Source: Aminicella lysinilytica (GTDB lineage Bacteria; Bacillota; Clostridia; Peptostreptococcales; Anaerovoracaceae). From it: a stretch of DNA of 64,000 bases. Every line of letters begins with the position of its first letter. Position 1 is the first letter of the stretch. Under the pieces are notes generated by a model. That model saw only the letters and a program-made list of their open reading frames with translations, was not told the DNA's origin and searched no databases. Positions 1 to 7,759 of the stretch are shown here, in pieces. The DNA is taken from positions 1 through 64,000 of the forward strand of contig NZ_SNXO01000003.1 in the NCBI RefSeq assembly GCF_004362975.1, in the 5' to 3' direction. Position numbers and translations under genes: made by a program.

Positions 1-94
1 TAAGTTGTTTAGATTATTATATGAATTGAACCGCCGTATGCCGAACGGCATGTACGGTGGTGTGAGAGGGGCTACTTGCTAGCCCCTACTCGAT
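1..94 (+). mobile_element. 3' end of a group II intron (domains V and VI)
   Basis: Positions 30-61 fold as a domain V hairpin: a 9-bp lower stem (30-38 with 53-61), a UG bulge at 51-52, a 4-bp upper stem (39-42 with 47-50) and a GAAC loop. Positions 66-91 fold as domain VI (GAG GGGCUA with UAGCCCC..CUC, loop 75-79) with an unpaired A at about 88, the expected branch point, and the element ends in CTACTCGAT as bacterial group II introns typically do. The reverse transcriptase gene, if present, lies upstream of the window; the first three bases (TAA) could be its stop codon. The intron is on the + strand, about 18 bases beyond the stop codon of the convergent serA gene. Confidence 0.85.
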
Positions 95-112
95 TGTTTT
101 CAGTTCGAGGTA

Positions 113-1252
113 TTAGTCCTGGATGACTCTTACTTTAATGGTTCCGTCCATCTTAGGAACTGATGAAAGCTTATCGTCTGTTGCTACGAGGACATAACCG
201 AAGTCGCCTTTGGCACCGCCGGCTACAGCCTTGACCGTAACTCCCAGGCCCTTTACAACAGCGTCAACAGGGTTTTCAACGCCCTTAGTCATTACGCATA
301 CTCTGGTCTCTCCGATAGGGCCAAGATCAGCCTTAGGGAAGTTTACGGAATTGACTACGTTTCCGTTCTCGATGTAATCCATGATCTCTGCAACTGCCAT
401 TGTAGCGCAGTTGTCTTCAGCTTCCTTAGTTGAAGCTCCAAGATGAGGAGTATATGTGACGCCTTCCTTGCACATGATGCCATCTGTAACGAAATCTGTG
501 GTGTATTTGCCGATCTTTCCGCTGTCGAGAGCAGCAAGCAGATCAGCTTCATTGACAAGTTTGTCACGAGAATAGTTCAGCAGTGTAACTCCGTCCTTCA
601 TCTGAGCGAAGAGGTCCTTATTGAACATTCCTTTAGTAGCGTCCATTGCTGGAACGTGGATAGTGACGTAATCGCAAAGAGGAAGCATATCCTTAGGATC
701 TTCTACTACCTTGACACAAGAGCAAAGATTGTGAGCTGACTTAGTATTAAAGAAAGCATCATAACCTATAACATTCATTCCCAGTTCAGCAGCTGCGTTA
801 GCAACCAGAACGCCTATAGCTCCAAGTCCGAATACGCCAAGAGTTTTTCCTGCGATTTCTGATCCGGCAAACTGGCCTTTACCTTTTTCTACCTTCTTTG
901 CCGCATCATCTTCACCCTCGAGAGTGGCTGCCCATTTGATGGCAGCTGGTACATTCCTTGCTGACATAAGCATACCTGCCAGTACAAGTTCCTTGACCGC
1001 ATTGGCATTAGCACCAGGAGTGTTGAATACGACGATACCCTGATCTGCGCATCTGTCCAGAGGGATATTGTTGACGCCGGCTCCTGCTCTGGCAATTGTC
1101 ATAAGACTCTTGGAGAAATCCATCTCTTTCATGTCCTGGCTTCTTACCAGAATGCCTGTAGCTGAATCCACATCATCTACTACGGTGTACTTGTCTGACA
1201 GGTGAGCCAGACCTACCGGTGATATCTTGTTCAAAGTTGCAATATTATACAT
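113..1252 (-). CDS. serA: D-3-phosphoglycerate dehydrogenase
   Basis: This 379-residue enzyme would oxidise 3-phosphoglycerate to 3-phosphohydroxypyruvate with NAD, the first step of serine synthesis. The Rossmann fingerprint GLGAIG sits at about residues 142-147, the substrate arginine is in NYSRDK (R229) and the catalytic histidine is in HLGAST (H270). After about residue 305 comes a short ACT-like tail, so it is one of the compact SerA forms. A strong AAGGAGG lies just upstream of the ATG. It is divergent from serC across 134 bases, so the two pathway genes share a promoter region. A group II intron end lies directly behind its stop codon. Confidence 0.95.
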   Translation of the reverse strand: MYNIATLNKISPVGLAHLSDKYTVVDDVDSATGILVRSQDMKEMDFSKSLMTIARAGAGVNNIPLDRCADQGIVVFNTPGANANAVKELVLAGMLMSARNVPAAIKWAATLEGEDDAAKKVEKGKGQFAGSEIAGKTLGVFGLGAIGVLVANAAAELGMNVIGYDAFFNTKSAHNLCSCVKVVEDPKDMLPLCDYVTIHVPAMDATKGMFNKDLFAQMKDGVTLLNYSRDKLVNEADLLAALDSGKIGKYTTDFVTDGIMCKEGVTYTPHLGASTKEAEDNCATMAVAEIMDYIENGNVVNSVNFPKADLGPIGETRVCVMTKGVENPVDAVVKGLGVTVKAVAGGAKGDFGYVLVATDDKLSSVPKMDGTIKVRVIQD

Positions 1253-1318
1253 TATTGACGTACCTCCTTACATACTTCAATGTAAACGAATCGTATAGAA
1301 AGTATATCACCGATAGGC

Positions 1319-1347
1319 TTTACTTTCAAGAATTAAGATGATATAAT
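1319..1347 (+). promoter_or_regulatory. sigma-A-type promoter for serC
   Basis: TTTACT at 1319-1324 and TATAAT at 1342-1347 are separated by 17 bases. Transcription would start about 30 bases ahead of the serC start codon, whose ribosome binding site is the GGGGGCG run at 1375-1381. Confidence 0.55.
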
Positions 1348-1386
1348 ATTTTTACTCGTAAGAATTAAAGTAATGGGGGCGAAAAA

Positions 1387-2478
1387 ATGAGTAAATACGA
1401 TAGAGTCTATAACTTTTCAGCTGGTCCTTCCATGCTTCCTTTGGAAGTTATCGAGGATGTAGCTGCAAACCTTTGTAACTACAAAGGTACCGGAGAGTCT
1501 GTAATGGAAATGAGCCATCGCTCTAAGGAATTCCAGCAGATCATCGATGATGCAGAAGCTAACCTGAGAAAGCTGATCAACATTCCTGACAATTACAAGG
1601 TGTTGTTCCTTCAGGGTGGCGGAACCACTCAGTTTTCAATGGTTCCACTGAATCTTCTTAGAAAATCCAAGAAGGCTGATTACATTGTAACAGGTCAGTG
1701 GGCTAAGAAAGCATACAAGGAAGCCACCAAGTTTGGTGATATCAAACTGGTAGCAAGTTCGGAAGAGGATACTTATTCCTACATTCCGGAAGTAAAGAAA
1801 GATCAGTTCAGAACTGATGCAGATTATGCATATATCTGCACTAATAACACTATCTACGGAACTCATTATCCATATGTTCCAGACACGGGAGATGTTCCTC
1901 TGGTTGCTGATATGTCATCATGCTTCCTTTCAGAAGAGATCGACGTAAGCAAATACGGAATCATCTGGGCAGGAGCTCAGAAGAACGTTGCTCCGGCAGG
2001 AGTTACCATCGTCATCATCAGAGACGATCTGGTTGGCTTTGCTGATGAGAAATGCCCAGTTTATCTGGACTATAAGATCCATGTTGACAAGGGATCTATG
2101 TACAACACTCCACCATGCTTCTCAATATATGTAGCAGGCGAAGTTTTCAAGTATCTGCTGAAAATCGGCGGAATCAAGGAAATGCATGAGAGAGATGTAA
2201 GAAAAGCCGGAAAGCTTTATGATTACATTGATTCAAGCAGTATGTTCAAGGGAACAGTTCGTAAAGAGGACAGATCCCTCATGAATGTTACTTTCGTAAC
2301 AGGAGACGAAGCTCTTGATAAGAAGTTCATTGCTGAAGCTAAGGAGCAGGGCATGATCAATCTTGCAGGACATCGTAGTGTAGGCGGAATGAGAGCCAGC
2401 ATTTACAACGCTATGCCTGAAGATGGTGTAGATGCGCTGATCGCTTTCATGAAGAAATTCGAAGCAGAAAACAAATAG
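1387..2478 (+). CDS. serC: phosphoserine aminotransferase
   Basis: A 363-residue class V aminotransferase that converts 3-phosphohydroxypyruvate and glutamate to phosphoserine. The N-terminal NFSAGPSMLP, the FLQGGGTTQF phosphate-binding loop (about 74-83) and the PLP lysine in AGAQKN (K199) are all present, as is the HRSVGG arginine motif near the C-terminus. It faces away from serA and forms the second step of the same pathway; a serB phosphatase is not seen in this window. A rho-independent terminator follows. Confidence 0.96.
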   Translation: MSKYDRVYNFSAGPSMLPLEVIEDVAANLCNYKGTGESVMEMSHRSKEFQQIIDDAEANLRKLINIPDNYKVLFLQGGGTTQFSMVPLNLLRKSKKADYIVTGQWAKKAYKEATKFGDIKLVASSEEDTYSYIPEVKKDQFRTDADYAYICTNNTIYGTHYPYVPDTGDVPLVADMSSCFLSEEIDVSKYGIIWAGAQKNVAPAGVTIVIIRDDLVGFADEKCPVYLDYKIHVDKGSMYNTPPCFSIYVAGEVFKYLLKIGGIKEMHERDVRKAGKLYDYIDSSSMFKGTVRKEDRSLMNVTFVTGDEALDKKFIAEAKEQGMINLAGHRSVGGMRASIYNAMPEDGVDALIAFMKKFEAENK

Positions 2479-2510
2479 TTTTAAATTACTCACATTTAAA
2501 AAAATATCGG

Positions 2511-2540
2511 AGAGGATGCAATTTAGCATCCTCTTTGTTG
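2511..2540 (+). terminator. rho-independent terminator after serC
   Basis: A 9-bp perfect stem (AGAGGATGC at 2511-2519 with GCATCCTCT at 2526-2534) with a 6-base loop, followed by TTGTTG. Confidence 0.8.
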
Positions 2541-2601
2541 ATTATCAACCAAAAGTATTGTAGAATATTATGAAATAGAAATAAAGAGGTGACTAATAGA
2601 A

Positions 2602-3816
2602 ATGAAATATCTGATCGTAGTTCCGGATGGTGCCGGAGATGAGAAAATAGAGGCCCTTGGCGGTAAAACTCCGCTGGAGGCTGCCAATATGCCTTTTGTT
2701 GATGAACTGGCCTCCATGGGAGAAGTAGGCATGGTCAAGACCATACCGCCGGGAGTAGCTCCGGGTAGTGACGCCGCCAACCTTTCAGTAATGGGCTATG
2801 ACCCGTCTATTTATCTGACAGGACGTTCCCCACTTGAGGCTGCCAGCATCGGCATAGATATGTCCGACACAGATGTGGCTTTCAGGACCAATGTTGTGAC
2901 ACTCAGCGGCAGCGGTGCCTATGAGGACCTGACCGTTGAAGACCACAGCGCCGGAGAGATAACTACCGAAGAGGCGGATCAGCTTCTGCAGGCGGTAAAT
3001 GAAGCCTTCGCAGACGACAAGATCAAGTTTTACACCGGCGTAAGCTACAGGCATTGTATGATCGTGCATAATGGCAGCACAGACTATGAGCTGACTCCAC
3101 CTCACGACATACTTGGACAGAGAGTCGGAGACCATCTTCCCAAGGGAGATGGCTCAGAATTCATAACAGACATGATGAGGAAAAGTTACGACATTTTGAA
3201 GGATCATCCTGTTAATAAGGCGAGAGTGGCTAAGGAACTCAACCCGGCCAATTCCATCTGGATATGGGGACAGGGCAAGAAACCGCAGCTGTCATCATTC
3301 TATGACAAATATCATATTACGGGCACAGCCATAAGTGCTGTGGATCTGATCAAGGGCATTGCTATCTGCGCGGGATTAAATTCCGTAGATGTAGATGGCG
3401 CTACAGGTACTATCAAGACCAACTATGAGGGAAAGGCGGAAGCAGCCATCAGAGAATTCAGAGATGGCAAGGACTTCGTCTATGTTCATCTGGAAGGACC
3501 TGACGAATGTTCACACCAGGGAGATATGAACGGGAAAATAACCTGCCTGGAGGATATCGATAAGAAGATAATGAAGCCTATAGTCGAGGCCCTGAGAGCA
3601 GACGGCGAGGACTTCAGAGTGCTGGAAGTGCCTGACCACAGGACGCCTATAGCCATCAGGACTCACTCAACGCCACCTGTACCTTTTGTTATATACGACA
3701 GCACCAAAGAGCAAGCCAAAGACACAACTAGAAAATTCAACGAAAGATCGGGAGAAAAGGGCAGTTACTTCGACAGTGGATACTCCCTGGCAGACCATTT
3801 CTTCGAGAGAAAGTAA
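2602..3816 (+). CDS. apgM: cofactor-independent phosphoglycerate mutase, archaeal (ApgM) type
   Basis: A 404-residue alkaline-phosphatase-superfamily protein. The N-terminal VPDGAGD metal motif, the GSDAANLS nucleophile loop (serine at about 56) followed by MGYDP, and the C-terminal metal ligands in GPDECSH and DHRTP are as expected for the ApgM family, which interconverts 2- and 3-phosphoglycerate. It follows serC, so supplying 3-phosphoglycerate for serine synthesis is a reasonable role. Members of this family in other bacteria have been proposed to act as homoserine kinases, and this window has a homoserine dehydrogenase but no classical thrB, so that alternative remains open. Confidence 0.85.
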   Translation: MKYLIVVPDGAGDEKIEALGGKTPLEAANMPFVDELASMGEVGMVKTIPPGVAPGSDAANLSVMGYDPSIYLTGRSPLEAASIGIDMSDTDVAFRTNVVTLSGSGAYEDLTVEDHSAGEITTEEADQLLQAVNEAFADDKIKFYTGVSYRHCMIVHNGSTDYELTPPHDILGQRVGDHLPKGDGSEFITDMMRKSYDILKDHPVNKARVAKELNPANSIWIWGQGKKPQLSSFYDKYHITGTAISAVDLIKGIAICAGLNSVDVDGATGTIKTNYEGKAEAAIREFRDGKDFVYVHLEGPDECSHQGDMNGKITCLEDIDKKIMKPIVEALRADGEDFRVLEVPDHRTPIAIRTHSTPPVPFVIYDSTKEQAKDTTRKFNERSGEKGSYFDSGYSLADHFFERK

Positions 3817-3841
3817 GTTGATGAGGGGGATATGAGAGAAA

Positions 3842-5173
3842 GTGTATAAGTGCAGCATTAAAAAATTAACGGTCATATTGATGTCGGCTTTGATAGTCAT
3901 AGCCATGAGCGGTCTGTCGAGTCAGGCTTTTGCTGTTACAAAGGTAACTAAGCCGAGCATAACGGCCGGCGGTGCGATGGTTTATTGCGAGAATACCGGC
4001 GAGGTGGTTTATTCGAAAAACGCCGGAACCAGGTATTCTCCCTACAGCATAACCAAGCTGGTAACGGCATTGCTGGCGGTGCAGAATCTTCCTTTGGATA
4101 AGGAAGTCACCGTTTCGGCTAAAGTGGCAGCTATAGGAGAGACTACTATGAGTCTGGAGCCCGGAGAGAAGGTCACTGTAGAACAACTGCTCTACGGTAT
4201 GCTTATGTTGTCCGGCAATGACGCTGCTTACGCCCTCGGCGAGGCTGTCTCCGGCAATATGAATGATTTTGTAGCCCTCATGAACAAAACCGCTAAGAAC
4301 ATCGGCTGCACCCATACGCATTTTGCCAACCCCAACGGTATGAAAAGCAGCAGCCACTACACTACGGCGGGCGACTTCATACAGATAACAAGGGTGGCTT
4401 TGTCCAACAGCACCATCAAGAAGATAGCCGGCACCAAAGTCTATAAGATGAAAGCCACGAATAAAAATAAGGCACGCACCTTCAAGACTCACATGGATCT
4501 GCTGACAGACTCCGGTTCTGGAGTTTACGCCGGCAAGACCGGGTACTGGACCCAGTATGACTGTTCCTTGGCCTGCGCCTATAAGAAAAACGGACTTAAT
4601 CTGTATATAGTAATACTGGCTGACACGAAAACTCAGAGGGAGAATGACCTGAAAAAGCTCATAGATTATTCTGTGAAGAAGGTCGACGGCGTGCGCGTAG
4701 TCAAGGCAGGCAAGAATGAAGGCAAGGTCAGGATCAAACATGGAGTCAAGACCAGAATTGACGCATATACTTCAGAGGACGCATACGCGTATCTTCCCAA
4801 GGAAGGCTCCAAGTCTCTTATCAGCACCAAGACGGTCATGGATGACGATGTGAAAGCACCGATAACCAGGGGAACTGAAGTAGGGACCCTGAAAATATAT
4901 GTGGGAGATGACCTGGTGAATCAGGTGCCACTTGTGGTAAATGAAGATGTTGCCACCGGATGGTTCCCGTCATATCTTGGAATATCTAATTTTGCATCTG
5001 TGATAATAGGTCTGGTCGCCCTGGCGGTTATGGGATTCTTTATCTGGGTGGTGGCTATGCGGGCAAGCTACAGGCGCAAAAAGAAAAAGATAAGGCAGCG
5101 TAAGATAATGCGCATGGCTGAAGAAGAAGCAAGACGCGAAGCAGAACGTAACAGAAGGGATTGGCATTTCTGA
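3842..5173 (+). CDS. dacF: D-alanyl-D-alanine carboxypeptidase (penicillin-binding protein 5/DacF family)
   Basis: A 443-residue secreted peptidase that trims the terminal D-alanine from peptidoglycan stem peptides. A signal peptide covers about residues 1-31. The three active-site motifs of the family are visible: SITK (S69-K72), SGN (124-126) and KTG (232-234). A PBP5-like C-terminal domain follows, then a membrane helix at about 385-405 and a basic, glutamate-rich cytoplasmic tail, so it is anchored by a true transmembrane helix. Translation starts at GTG, because the upstream in-frame sequence is short and the nearby ATG at 3832 runs into a stop. uvrC begins one base after its stop codon. 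Confidence 0.93.
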   Translation: MYKCSIKKLTVILMSALIVIAMSGLSSQAFAVTKVTKPSITAGGAMVYCENTGEVVYSKNAGTRYSPYSITKLVTALLAVQNLPLDKEVTVSAKVAAIGETTMSLEPGEKVTVEQLLYGMLMLSGNDAAYALGEAVSGNMNDFVALMNKTAKNIGCTHTHFANPNGMKSSSHYTTAGDFIQITRVALSNSTIKKIAGTKVYKMKATNKNKARTFKTHMDLLTDSGSGVYAGKTGYWTQYDCSLACAYKKNGLNLYIVILADTKTQRENDLKKLIDYSVKKVDGVRVVKAGKNEGKVRIKHGVKTRIDAYTSEDAYAYLPKEGSKSLISTKTVMDDDVKAPITRGTEVGTLKIYVGDDLVNQVPLVVNEDVATGWFPSYLGISNFASVIIGLVALAVMGFFIWVVAMRASYRRKKKKIRQRKIMRMAEEEARREAERNRRDWHF

Positions 5174-5174
5174 T

Positions 5175-7019
5175 ATGTTTGATATCAAGGAAAATCTGAA
5201 AAAACTCCCGGATTCACCGGGAGTTTATATGCATAAGGACAAACTTGGCCAGGTGATATATGTGGGCAAGGCTATTTCCCTGCGAAATCGAGTGCGCCAG
5301 TATTTCCAGAGCCCTAAGAGGCAGGCACCGAAAGTCAGGGCCATGGTTTCGCATATAGCAGAATTCGAGTACATAACCTGCAACAGTGAAATGGAAGCCC
5401 TGATACTTGAGTGCAACCTTATCAAGAAGTACATGCCTAAGTACAATGTGCTCTTGCGTGACGATAAGACATATCCGTATATTATGGTCACCACCAGCGA
5501 GGAGTACCCTAGAATAGTCAAGACCCGCATAATCAAGAAGGACGGCAACAGGTATTTCGGACCCTACAGCGACGCTGGAGCGGTGAACCGTATAGTTGAG
5601 CTGTTCTCATCGATATATAAGCTGAAGAGGTGCGCGGCGCAGGTTTTTCCGGAGGGATTCAGGCCCTGTCTGAATTACTTCATCAAGGAATGCCGGGGCA
5701 TCTGTGCCGGCGGCGTTGACAGAGAAGAGTACGCAAAGGATATAGAGGAAATGATCCAGTTTCTGTCCGGCAAGGATAAGCCTCTTATCAAAAGTCTGGA
5801 GACGAAGATGAATGAAGCTTCGGATAAACTGGATTATGAAAATGCAGCTAAATACAGAGATTATATAGCGGATATCAGATCGCTGGCGGAGACTCAGAGG
5901 GTAACTATGATCAACGACAAGGATCTGGATATAATTCTACCGGTCAAGGACGCAGATAACTCCTTCATAGTTCTGTTCCCGGTGCGCGGCGGAAAACTCA
6001 GCGGCAGGGAGACATTCCAGATACAGTCCGGCGAAGGCGATACCAGAAAAGAAATGGTGTCGGAGTTCATCAAGCAGTATTACAGTCAGTGGGCTGTGGT
6101 CCCGCCTGAGATACTCGTTGAAGAGGAACCGCAGGATAGGGAATTACTGGAAGAATTCCTGGGCAGGGAAGGTCATAAGGTTTCCATATTTGTACCACAA
6201 AAGGGAGATAAGAGAGCCCTCCTTAACCTTACAAGGCATGATGTGGTGGAAATGACCAAGACCCTCACAGACAAGGCAGAAAGCCGCAGAGAGAAAGAGA
6301 AGGCCGTTTTGGACGAGATGAACAGGCTCCTTGAGGAGGCTGGCTATCCCAGAGATCACGGAGACAGGAACCGGCATGTCAGAGTTGAGTCATACGATAT
6401 TTCCAATACAAACGGCGTCGATTCCGTCGGAGCTATGGTAGTCTTCAGCGGGCTGGAAAAAGTCAGCAAAGATTACAGGCGGTTCAAGGTCAGGACTATT
6501 GAGGGCCCTGATGATTACGGAAGCCTTCAGGAAGTCCTGTACAGACGATATAAGAGGGCACTCAGCGGTGATAAGAGTTTCATTAAAATGCCTGACATAA
6601 TAATGATGGACGGTGGCCAGGGCCAGGTCAGCGCTGCTAGGAAGGTGCTTACAGCTCTGAAACTTGACATACCTGTTACGGGAATGACCAAGGATGACAG
6701 TCACAGGACCAGAGCCATAGTATTTGAAGACGGCACTGAAATAGACCTGAAGGAAAGGCCGGTTTTATTCAGGTATGCCGGCACTATACAGGAGGAAGTC
6801 CATCGTTTCGCCATAGACTACCACCACAAACTTCACGGCAAGAACGCCATACATTCTGTCCTGGACAATATAGACGGCGTAGGTCCCAAGCGAAGAAATG
6901 AGCTTTTGTACTACTTCAAGACCATTGATGCAATCAAAAGGGCAGACGTGGAAGAACTCTGCAAGGTGCCTTCTATAACAGAAACCGTAGCGAAAAAGAT
7001 AGTAGAATATTTCGCATGA
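5175..7019 (+). CDS. uvrC: excinuclease ABC subunit C
   Basis: The 614-residue incision nuclease of the UvrABC repair system, which cuts on both sides of a DNA lesion. It has an N-terminal GIY-YIG domain (PGVYMHKD, then VIYVGKA, about residues 14-35), a central UVR motif that binds UvrB (about 205-240), an RNase H-like domain (SYDISNTNG near 412 and DGGQGQ near 482) and two C-terminal helix-hairpin-helix motifs (IDGVGPK and VPSITE). Length is normal for the family. It abuts dacF and is probably co-transcribed with it. Confidence 0.96.
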   Translation: MFDIKENLKKLPDSPGVYMHKDKLGQVIYVGKAISLRNRVRQYFQSPKRQAPKVRAMVSHIAEFEYITCNSEMEALILECNLIKKYMPKYNVLLRDDKTYPYIMVTTSEEYPRIVKTRIIKKDGNRYFGPYSDAGAVNRIVELFSSIYKLKRCAAQVFPEGFRPCLNYFIKECRGICAGGVDREEYAKDIEEMIQFLSGKDKPLIKSLETKMNEASDKLDYENAAKYRDYIADIRSLAETQRVTMINDKDLDIILPVKDADNSFIVLFPVRGGKLSGRETFQIQSGEGDTRKEMVSEFIKQYYSQWAVVPPEILVEEEPQDRELLEEFLGREGHKVSIFVPQKGDKRALLNLTRHDVVEMTKTLTDKAESRREKEKAVLDEMNRLLEEAGYPRDHGDRNRHVRVESYDISNTNGVDSVGAMVVFSGLEKVSKDYRRFKVRTIEGPDDYGSLQEVLYRRYKRALSGDKSFIKMPDIIMMDGGQGQVSAARKVLTALKLDIPVTGMTKDDSHRTRAIVFEDGTEIDLKERPVLFRYAGTIQEEVHRFAIDYHHKLHGKNAIHSVLDNIDGVGPKRRNELLYYFKTIDAIKRADVEELCKVPSITETVAKKIVEYFA

Positions 7020-7022
7020 TTC

Positions 7023-7051
7023 TTGCTAAAAGCGGATATTGATGTTATAGT
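7023..7051 (+). promoter_or_regulatory. promoter for the DUF1292 gene
   Basis: TTGCTA at 7023-7028 and TATAGT at 7046-7051 with a 17-base spacer, in the gap between uvrC and the DUF1292 gene. Confidence 0.45.
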
Positions 7052-7092
7052 AGTACATATTAAATTATGAAAATATTATGGAGGGCATAAAC

Positions 7093-7374
7093 ATGGCTGA
7101 AAATAGAAATGAACAGGCTGAAGAAGCTGAAATCATAACTCTTGAATTCGATGACGGAACCAAAATGGATTGTGAAGTAATGGGGATCTTCGATTTTGAA
7201 AAGAAAGATTATATTGCATTGATACCTGATGATGACAGTGATGATGTATATATCTACGGTTATGAGGAAAACAAGGACGGCTCATTCGAACTTCTGGACA
7301 TAGTTGATGAGAATCTCTTCGGCAAGGTTGCCAAGGAATTCCAGGATATTATGGAAGAACCTGAAGAAGAGTAG
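7093..7374 (+). CDS. DUF1292 domain-containing protein
   Basis: A 93-residue, very acidic protein (ends MEEPEEE). The central part, LEFDDGTKMDCEVMGIF and YIALIPDDD, is typical of the DUF1292 family, which is widespread in Bacillota and often found near ruvX and mutS-like genes; its role is unknown. I place the start at the ATG at 7093 because GGAGGG at 7080-7085 is well placed for it. The in-frame ATG at 7078 overlaps that binding site. A strong hairpin terminator follows, so it is probably a single-gene transcript. Confidence 0.85.
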   Translation: MAENRNEQAEEAEIITLEFDDGTKMDCEVMGIFDFEKKDYIALIPDDDSDDVYIYGYEENKDGSFELLDIVDENLFGKVAKEFQDIMEEPEEE

Positions 7375-7401
7375 TTCGCAACTTAAGCAAGTAATAAAAA
7401 G

Positions 7402-7437
7402 TGCACCTGTAGCTATATGCCGCAGGTGCATTTGATT
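7402..7437 (+). terminator. terminator between convergent small genes
   Basis: TGCACCTG (7402-7409) pairs with CAGGTGCA (7423-7430) and is flanked by an A-run upstream and TTTGATTT downstream. It can serve the DUF1292 gene and, in reverse, the small - strand gene at 7455-7625. Confidence 0.7.
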
Positions 7438-7454
7438 TCTTGTAAACAGTGTGC

Positions 7455-7625
7455 TTATTTTCCGTTCTTGATGGCGCGCCTTAAGAATGCTCCGCCGATA
7501 ATCAAACCCAGTACAGAAGCTGAAGCAAGATATGATGTGAATCCGTCACGGATCCAGGAACCTATTGAAAGCGCACTCATAATAAAGAACGCTATGGCGA
7601 TCCAAAAATTTTTATCAAATGACAT
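7455..7625 (-). CDS. small two-helix membrane protein, unknown
   Basis: An overlooked 56-residue gene on the - strand. The ATG at 7625 is preceded by GGAGGG (7634-7639 region) at good spacing. The protein has two hydrophobic stretches, WIAIAFFIMSALSIG (about 8-22) and SYLASASVLGLIIGGAF (about 31-47), separated by a short WIRDGF loop, and a basic end (LRRAIKNGK). The overlapping + strand reading frame has no ribosome binding site and no family resemblance. No function can be assigned. Confidence 0.65.
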   Translation of the reverse strand: MSFDKNFWIAIAFFIMSALSIGSWIRDGFTSYLASASVLGLIIGGAFLRRAIKNGK

Positions 7626-7759
7626 ATAATACCCTCCAAATTTATACTAAAATAAGTATAACATATTTGGGAAATAAATAGAAGATTGTTTTTTGGGTGG
7701 ATATATAGTAGAGTATATCTTGGTTGAGTAGGCCAATAGTAATGAACAGGAGAAGAAAA

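Noticed and set aside
3866-4741. Long - strand reading frame inside dacF
   Set aside because: It has no ribosome binding site or recognisable motif and is a mirror of a well-supported gene.
7417-7629. A 70-residue + strand gene behind DUF1292
   Set aside because: It begins inside the terminator, has no binding site, and is antisense to the better supported membrane protein gene.
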